Assembly (NCBI GenBank): GCA_900549415.1
Contig: URNX01000012.1
Span: forward strand, 17,552-81,551
Source of the DNA: an uncultured bacterium
Lineage (GTDB): Bacteria > Verrucomicrobiota > Lentisphaeria > Victivallales > UBA1829
Reading direction: 5' to 3'
DNA length: 64,000 nucleotides
The notes beneath the pieces were generated by a model. It was given only the letters and a program-made list of their open reading frames with translations, had not been told where the DNA came from and made no database searches. The position numbers and the translations under genes were made by a program. Positions 59,490 through 64,000 of the stretch are shown here, piece by piece (within the stretch, counting starts at the first letter, position 1; each line of letters opens with the position of its first letter).

Positions 59490-61157
59490 ATGCGCAAACT
59501 CAACGAACGCAGCGCCACTCCCTACGGCGTCGCCTGCGAATGCCGCCGCGGGCTCGTCCGCGGACTCGGATACACCGAAGAGGAATTCGACCGTCCCATC
59601 ATCGCCGTTGTCAATTCCTGGAACGAATACAACCCCGGACATGTCCATCTCCGCAGCCTCGCCGAGCGCGTCAAACAGGGCATCCGCGAAGCCGGGGGAC
59701 TTCCCTTTGAAATGATGACGACCGGAATCTGCGACGGCATGGTTCTCAAGAACCCGCGCTACATCGAACTCCCGAGCCGCAACGGCATCGCCGACGAAGT
59801 CGAACTCATCATTGAATCCAACATGTTCGACGGCATGGTCATGCTCTCCACCTGCGACTCCATCGTTCCCGGACACCTCATGGCCGCCGCGCGTCTTGAC
59901 ATCCCGACGATCCTCGTCACCGGCGGCTACATGCCCATGCCCTTTCTCGACGGCAAATCCGCCAACTACATCGAACTCACCGACCATGTCGGCCAGGTCA
60001 TGCGGGGCTGTTACAGCCGCGCGGCAGCCGAACGCGAAGTCGAACGCATGTACACCCCCTGCGGCGCATGCGGCGTCATGACCACCGCGAACAGCATGTG
60101 CCTCGCCGCCGAAGCCCTCGGCATGACCATGCCCGGAAACGGCTGCATGTCCGCCGTCAGCTCCGAGCTCCTCCAGACCGCTTACCTCGCCGGAAAACAG
60201 ATCATGAAACTTCTTGCAGACGGCATCACCGCCCGCAGGATCATCACTCCGGAAGCCGTCGACAACGCCATCGCCATGACCATGGCTATGGCAGGTTCCA
60301 CAAACCTCTTCATGCATCTCCCCGCCATCGCGAATGAAGCAGGTCTTCACGACCGCTGGTGGGCGCACTTCGACCGGGCATCCCGCGAAATTCCCCAGAT
60401 TGTCGGAGCCTCCCCCAGCGGACGCTGGCATCTGCAGGACATCGACCGCGCCGGCGGTTCCCGTGCAGTTCTCAAATCACTCATGCCCAAACTCAACGGA
60501 AACGCCCTCACCGTCACCGGCAAAACCCTTGCGGAAAACTGTGCCGACGCTCAAATCTACGATCCGGAAGTCATCCGCTCCCTCGACAATCCCGTCTCGC
60601 AGGAGGGCGCGCTCTATGTCCTCTACGGTTCGCTCGCACCCGACGGAGCCATGATCAAGGCAGCCGCGGTGGAAGACTCCATGCGCAAATTTACAGGACC
60701 CGCCAGATGCTTTGATTCGCTTCAGCAGGCGCTCGACGCCCTCAATGCGGACACAATCCGGAAAGGCGACGTCTGCATTCTCCGCTATCTCGGTCCCAAA
60801 GGAGCGTTCGGAACGACCTCCTATCAGTTCCAGAAGGAGCTCAAAGGACGCGGTCTTGCGCACGACGTTGCGATTGTCACCGACGGACGGTTCTCCGGAG
60901 GCTCCAGCGGACTCTCCATCGGCTATCTTTCGCCCGAAGCCGCCCTCGGAAGCCCGCTCGCCCTCGTTCAGGACGGCGACCGCATCAGCATTGATCTGGA
61001 TCAGCGTAAAATCGACCTTGAAGTCTCCCCCTCCGAACTCGAAGAACGCAGGAAAAGCTGGCACTGGAAGTTCGATCCAACCGGAATTCCCCCGTTCCTC
61101 CGTCTCTTCGTGAAGAACGTCGGTTCCCTCGCAAACGGGGCGATCTGGGAATTCTGA
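59490..61157 (+). CDS. IlvD/Edd-family dehydratase, probable sugar-acid dehydratase
   Basis: A 555-residue iron-sulfur dehydratase. Cluster cysteines are expected in STCDSIVPGH and TPCGACGVMTTANSM; the C-terminal IVTDGRFSGGSSGLSIGYLS is the family signature. The length suits either dihydroxyacid dehydratase or sugar-acid dehydratases. The N-terminal ERSATPYGVACECRRG is unlike standard IlvD, and no other branched-chain gene is near; the SDR and flavoprotein partners favour an aldonate or uronate substrate giving a 2-keto-3-deoxy acid. GGAGG precedes the start. Confidence 0.82.
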   Translation: MRKLNERSATPYGVACECRRGLVRGLGYTEEEFDRPIIAVVNSWNEYNPGHVHLRSLAERVKQGIREAGGLPFEMMTTGICDGMVLKNPRYIELPSRNGIADEVELIIESNMFDGMVMLSTCDSIVPGHLMAAARLDIPTILVTGGYMPMPFLDGKSANYIELTDHVGQVMRGCYSRAAAEREVERMYTPCGACGVMTTANSMCLAAEALGMTMPGNGCMSAVSSELLQTAYLAGKQIMKLLADGITARRIITPEAVDNAIAMTMAMAGSTNLFMHLPAIANEAGLHDRWWAHFDRASREIPQIVGASPSGRWHLQDIDRAGGSRAVLKSLMPKLNGNALTVTGKTLAENCADAQIYDPEVIRSLDNPVSQEGALYVLYGSLAPDGAMIKAAAVEDSMRKFTGPARCFDSLQQALDALNADTIRKGDVCILRYLGPKGAFGTTSYQFQKELKGRGLAHDVAIVTDGRFSGGSSGLSIGYLSPEAALGSPLALVQDGDRISIDLDQRKIDLEVSPSELEERRKSWHWKFDPTGIPPFLRLFVKNVGSLANGAIWEF

Positions 61158-61170
61158 AAGTTCAAAAAAC

Positions 61171-62535
61171 ATGGAAACTGATATTCTCATCCTCGGGGCG
61201 GGGCTGACCGGGCTGAACGCCGCGCGGGAAATTCACGAAACCGCGCCGGAGCTGCGCGTGCTTGTCGCCGATGCAGGCGGCGGAGCTTCCAGCGAGATCA
61301 TGGGCTTCTCCGCGCCGGTCAACCCGCCGGACTCCGCGGAAGTTCTCTGCTCCGACACCCTCGCTTCAGGCGGCGGATACTCCGACCCGGCGCTGGTGCG
61401 CATCCTTGCAGACCGGGCGGAACCCGAAATGCGCAGGCTCGAAACAATGGGTATCCGCTTCGACCGCACACCGGACGGACATTACAGCATGGTGAATGCC
61501 GTCGGAACCAGTTTCCCGCGCGTTGTGCATTCGGGCACGACAACCGGAAAGCAGGCGATCGCTCTGCTGAAAACGGATGTTCTCAAAACGCGGATCGTCC
61601 GTCTCGCTCTCGGGACACAAGGCATTGCGGGCGCATGGACGGAGCACGGAGAGTTCATCCGGGCGCGCGCCGTCGTGCTCGCGGGCGGAGGGTTCGCCGG
61701 ACTCTGGAAATTCAGCACATGGAGCAAAAATCTGCGGGGCGACCCGGCGGTTCTCGCGCTCGAAGCGGGGGCGGAACTGTGCGATCTGCAGTTTGTCCAG
61801 TTCGAACCGACCGTCACGGTCTATCCCGCAAACCTCGCGGGCTTTCCGGTCATAACAACCGTCCTGCACGAAGGCGCAAAACTGCTGAACCGCCGCGGGG
61901 AATCTCTGCTGAAGCCGGGAGAAAACGTTCCGCGCAAACGGGAGCTCGCCGAACGCATCCTGCTGGAAATCCGCGCCGGGGACGGATGGGAACACGGAGG
62001 AATCCGCTACGATTTCAGCGGCGTCGATGAAACCGCTTTCGCCGCGAAATATCCGGAATATCATCTGAAGTTCAAACGCATCTCCCCCGTGTTCAACGAA
62101 CTCTGGTTTGAAGTGAAACCGGGTGCGCACACCACGCTCGGAGGAATCCGCATCGCCCCCGACTGCTCGACTTGCGTGCCGGGTCTGTTCGCCGCGGGGG
62201 AAGCCGCGGGCGGTCTGCACGGACGCGACCGGCTCGGGGGCAACGCCGGACTCGAAGTCTTCGTTTTCGGACGTCGCGCGGGCGAAAGCGCGGCGCGCTA
62301 CGCGGCGGCGCACGGATTCAACGCTCCGCGGAACAGTTTCACACATCAGCGGGAACCGGAGGAGTTTTTCCGTCGGACGGCCGATCTTCTGGACCGCCGC
62401 TTCGATCCGCTCAGCACGTCGACGGATTTTGAAGCAGGTCTCGCCGAAGCGCGGAGACTGCCGGAATGCGCGCACAAAAAACTGGTCTGCGCACTCTTCC
62501 GCATGGCGTTGGAACATTCACTTCCTGCGGAGTGA
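61171..62535 (+). CDS. FAD-dependent oxidoreductase of the fumarate reductase/aspartate oxidase type
   Basis: A 454-residue flavoprotein. ILILGAGLTGLNAAREI (GxGxxG) binds FAD; VVLAGGGFAGLW, and near the end GLFAAGEAAGGLHGRDRLGG, are typical of fumarate reductase, succinate dehydrogenase and L-aspartate oxidase flavoproteins. KPGAHTTLGGIRI corresponds to the M-P-T-x-H-Y-x-M-G-G substrate region. Cytoplasmic, with no cytochrome or Fe-S subunit nearby, so it may use another electron partner. It is 13 bases after the dehydratase gene and overlaps the converging EamA gene by 18 bases. Confidence 0.82.
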   Translation: METDILILGAGLTGLNAAREIHETAPELRVLVADAGGGASSEIMGFSAPVNPPDSAEVLCSDTLASGGGYSDPALVRILADRAEPEMRRLETMGIRFDRTPDGHYSMVNAVGTSFPRVVHSGTTTGKQAIALLKTDVLKTRIVRLALGTQGIAGAWTEHGEFIRARAVVLAGGGFAGLWKFSTWSKNLRGDPAVLALEAGAELCDLQFVQFEPTVTVYPANLAGFPVITTVLHEGAKLLNRRGESLLKPGENVPRKRELAERILLEIRAGDGWEHGGIRYDFSGVDETAFAAKYPEYHLKFKRISPVFNELWFEVKPGAHTTLGGIRIAPDCSTCVPGLFAAGEAAGGLHGRDRLGGNAGLEVFVFGRRAGESAARYAAAHGFNAPRNSFTHQREPEEFFRRTADLLDRRFDPLSTSTDFEAGLAEARRLPECAHKKLVCALFRMALEHSLPAE

Positions 62536-63378
62536 CGAGAGCAGAATTCCGCACAGAATCAGGGCGGCTCCGCCGAGCCGTCCCGCACTCAGAGGCTCCG
62601 CAAGGAAAATCAATCCGAGGATCATCGCGAACACAGGTTCCGAAGAGTACAGCAGACTGACATATTCCGGCGACAGTTTTTTCTGCGCGGACATCTGGAG
62701 CATGAATCCCGCCGCGGAACAGAAGATTCCGAGGAACAGGATTTCCCCCCACACGGGCAGCGTCGAAGGCAGAAACGCGGTCTCGCCCGAAATCAGCGCA
62801 CCCGCTCCCGCCGCGGCGGCCGCGCCGGAGAACTGAATCACTCCGATCCGCAGCGGATTGTCGTTCCGGAGAAAGCCTCCCGCAAGAATAATGTAGAACG
62901 AATAAAGCAGTGCGCTAAGCATGCAGAAAAGGTCACCCGGACGCAGACGGAAGCCGCTCTGGAGCGTCATCAGCCCGATACCGGAGACGGAAACCGCCGC
63001 CGCAAGCAGAATCCGGAGCGTCCACTTGCGGCTTTTCAAAGCACAGAGAAGCGGGACGAACACGCTTGTGCAGCCAAGCAGAAACCCGGCGTTTCCGGTC
63101 GTCGTCCCGCGCAGTCCGATCATGACCGCATAGAACGCAATCCCGAGCAGAACGCCAAGCAGAAGCCCGTGCTTCCATTCCGCCTTTGTGGCGGAAAACA
63201 GAGTCCGCGGGAACAGCAGAGCGCTGAACACAAAGGCGATTCCGAACCGCCAGACGATCAGCGAGCACGGACCGACCTCCGCAAGACTTTTCTGCATGAA
63301 GAGATACGACGCCCCCCAGCAGAGCGACGCCGTCAGCATCATCAGCGCCGGGACAAGAGTGGAACGGGGCGCCGTCAT
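62518..63378 (-). CDS. EamA/DMT-family transporter
   Basis: A 286-residue membrane protein with ten predicted helices in two homologous halves, each of EamA type: MMLTASLCWGASYLFMQKSL in the first, FCMLSALLYSFYIILAGGFL at the start of the second. Typical substrates are amino acids, nucleotides or metabolites exported across the cytoplasmic membrane. Its ATG overlaps the acetyltransferase stop (ATGA), so the two are coupled. The last six codons overlap the end of the converging flavoprotein gene. Confidence 0.9.
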   Translation of the reverse strand: MTAPRSTLVPALMMLTASLCWGASYLFMQKSLAEVGPCSLIVWRFGIAFVFSALLFPRTLFSATKAEWKHGLLLGVLLGIAFYAVMIGLRGTTTGNAGFLLGCTSVFVPLLCALKSRKWTLRILLAAAVSVSGIGLMTLQSGFRLRPGDLFCMLSALLYSFYIILAGGFLRNDNPLRIGVIQFSGAAAAAGAGALISGETAFLPSTLPVWGEILFLGIFCSAAGFMLQMSAQKKLSPEYVSLLYSSEPVFAMILGLIFLAEPLSAGRLGGAALILCGILLSSLRRK

Positions 63379-63788
63379 CGTTTATCGGCAAAATTTGCAA
63401 GGACCATCGCGGTTCCCTCCGGCATGATCTGAAAACCGTGCTTCTGATAGAACTGCACGTTTTTGCGCTCTTCGGGCATAACCTCAATGTAGAGGCAGTT
63501 TTTGTAATGTTCCTTGATCCGTTCAATCATGGTTCCGGCGATTCCGCGCCGCTGATAATCCGGATGAACGAGGACATAATGAATGCAGGCGAGCATCTCT
63601 CCGTCATCCAGCGCGCGCGCCAAACCGACGAGCCGAGCGCCGTCCCACGCGGTTGTGACGCGCGACGAATGCATCAGCGCTTTGTAAAGTCTCTGCGGAT
63701 ATTCTCCCGAAACCCATCCGACCGAGCGGAAGAGCTTCTGAACCTGTTCCATTGTAAACTTTTTTTCTTCCGTATACGCAATATCCAT
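63375..63788 (-). CDS. GNAT-family N-acetyltransferase
   Basis: A 137-residue acetyltransferase. Motif A, which binds acetyl-CoA, is VHPDYQRRGIAGTMIERI (R-R-G-I-G/A), preceded by the beta strand ACIHYVLV; the end IEVMPEERKNVQFYQKHGF is typical of the family. ATG 63788 follows GGAGG; an upstream in-frame ATG at 63836 is less likely. The substrate is unknown; coupling to a transporter may mean modification of the exported compound. Confidence 0.88.
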   Translation of the reverse strand: MDIAYTEEKKFTMEQVQKLFRSVGWVSGEYPQRLYKALMHSSRVTTAWDGARLVGLARALDDGEMLACIHYVLVHPDYQRRGIAGTMIERIKEHYKNCLYIEVMPEERKNVQFYQKHGFQIMPEGTAMVLANFADKR

Positions 63789-63907
63789 GAAAAGCCTCCG
63801 ATGCGGTAATATACATCCGTTTTCGGGATTCCGCAACTCTCATTCACCTTGCCGGATATGCGTGTGCTTGTATCTCCGCACTCAAGCGGACGCATTCATT
63901 TTCGCGC

Positions 63908-64000
63908 TCACTCCGCGCGGCGCGCATTGCCGCGGTGAAAACGGTCCCAGTAATCCTGATTGACGTCGTAACGACCATTCGCCGCCATCGTTCCCGCATG
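63908..64000 (-). CDS. C-terminal end of an unidentified protein (partial)
   Basis: Minus-strand frame open from the window edge to TGA at 63908-63910, 30 residues: HAGTMAANGRYDVNQ followed by DYWDRFHRGNARRAE. I do not recognise it; the aromatic and charged tail is like the ends of pseudopilin-type proteins in this group, but that is a guess. It lies 120 bases upstream of the acetyltransferase start. Confidence 0.35.
   Translation of the reverse strand, partial: HAGTMAANGRYDVNQDYWDRFHRGNARRAE

Noticed and set aside
1..64000. tRNA, rRNA, insertion sequences, prophage or CRISPR arrays
   Set aside because: No gap is large enough for rRNA; I saw no tRNA-like cloverleaf, transposase, integrase or regular short repeats in the intergenic regions.

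Overview
The window looks like chromosomal DNA of a Victivallis-type member of Lentisphaerota (PVC superphylum). The reasons are the GC-moderate coding style, two genes for pseudopilin-like proteins with the FTL(V/I)ELLVVI...LPALN(A/S)AR prepilin start, a very high density of glycoside hydrolases each paired with its own regulator, and an anaerobe's oxygen-defence operon (PerR-like, desulfoferrodoxin, flavodiiron protein, rubredoxin). This taxonomic call is inference from gene content. I see no rRNA, tRNA, CRISPR array, insertion sequence or phage gene. Coding density is high and no gap without a gene exceeds about 200 bases.

Layout. 1-7105 (+): end of an operon for extracellular polysaccharide use (partial sugar-binding protein, pseudopilin, 1316-residue secreted protein, GH42-like enzyme). 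7112-11778 (-): lipoprotein, alanine racemase, AAA-ATPase/PD-(D/E)XK protein, SGNH hydrolase, small protein. 11911-14967 (-): oxygen-defence operon. 15102-18774: AraC divergent from GH13, then a DapL-type aminotransferase. 18829-21804: membrane Ser/Thr-kinase-like protein with leucine-rich repeats. 21809-24434: AraC divergent from GH63. 24582-31291: orphan RelB-like antitoxin, GntR/LacI-type regulator, GH1 divergent from LacI, GH20 divergent from AraC. 31306-38753 (-): gltX-def-membrane protein-Cdc123-like-sppA-Fe-S nuclease-like operon, preceded by a TolC-type lipoprotein. 38956-43603: DUF4832-type glycosidase, alcohol dehydrogenase and Gfo/Idh/MocA genes with a divergent AraC. 43723-45823: rpmA, obgE, FolM/PTR1-like reductase. 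45923-54291 (+): five-gene operon of regulator, pseudopilin, GH1, 1307-residue glycosidase and GH1, behind a perfect consensus promoter. 54328-62535: sugar-oxidation region (galM-like, DUF1116, metallo-beta-lactamase fold, ROK, SDR, IlvD/Edd dehydratase, flavoprotein). 62518-64000: EamA transporter, GNAT, and a partial gene.

How it works together. Most of the window codes for small, separately controlled sugar-release units: a regulator next to, and usually divergent from, one glycosidase. The shared intergenic regions hold recognisable operator candidates: direct repeats about two helical turns apart for three AraC units, an inverted repeat over the promoter of the five-gene operon, and a near-palindrome TATATC-N5-TGAT shared by three upstream regions, which suggests one regulon linking the DUF4832 glycosidase to the sugar-oxidation genes. 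The least ordinary items are the kinase whose usual catalytic lysine position is alanine while a lysine sits in the glycine loop, the C-terminal module shared by the two giant secreted proteins, the three GH1 paralogues with altered NEP motif, and the Cdc123-like gene inside a housekeeping operon.
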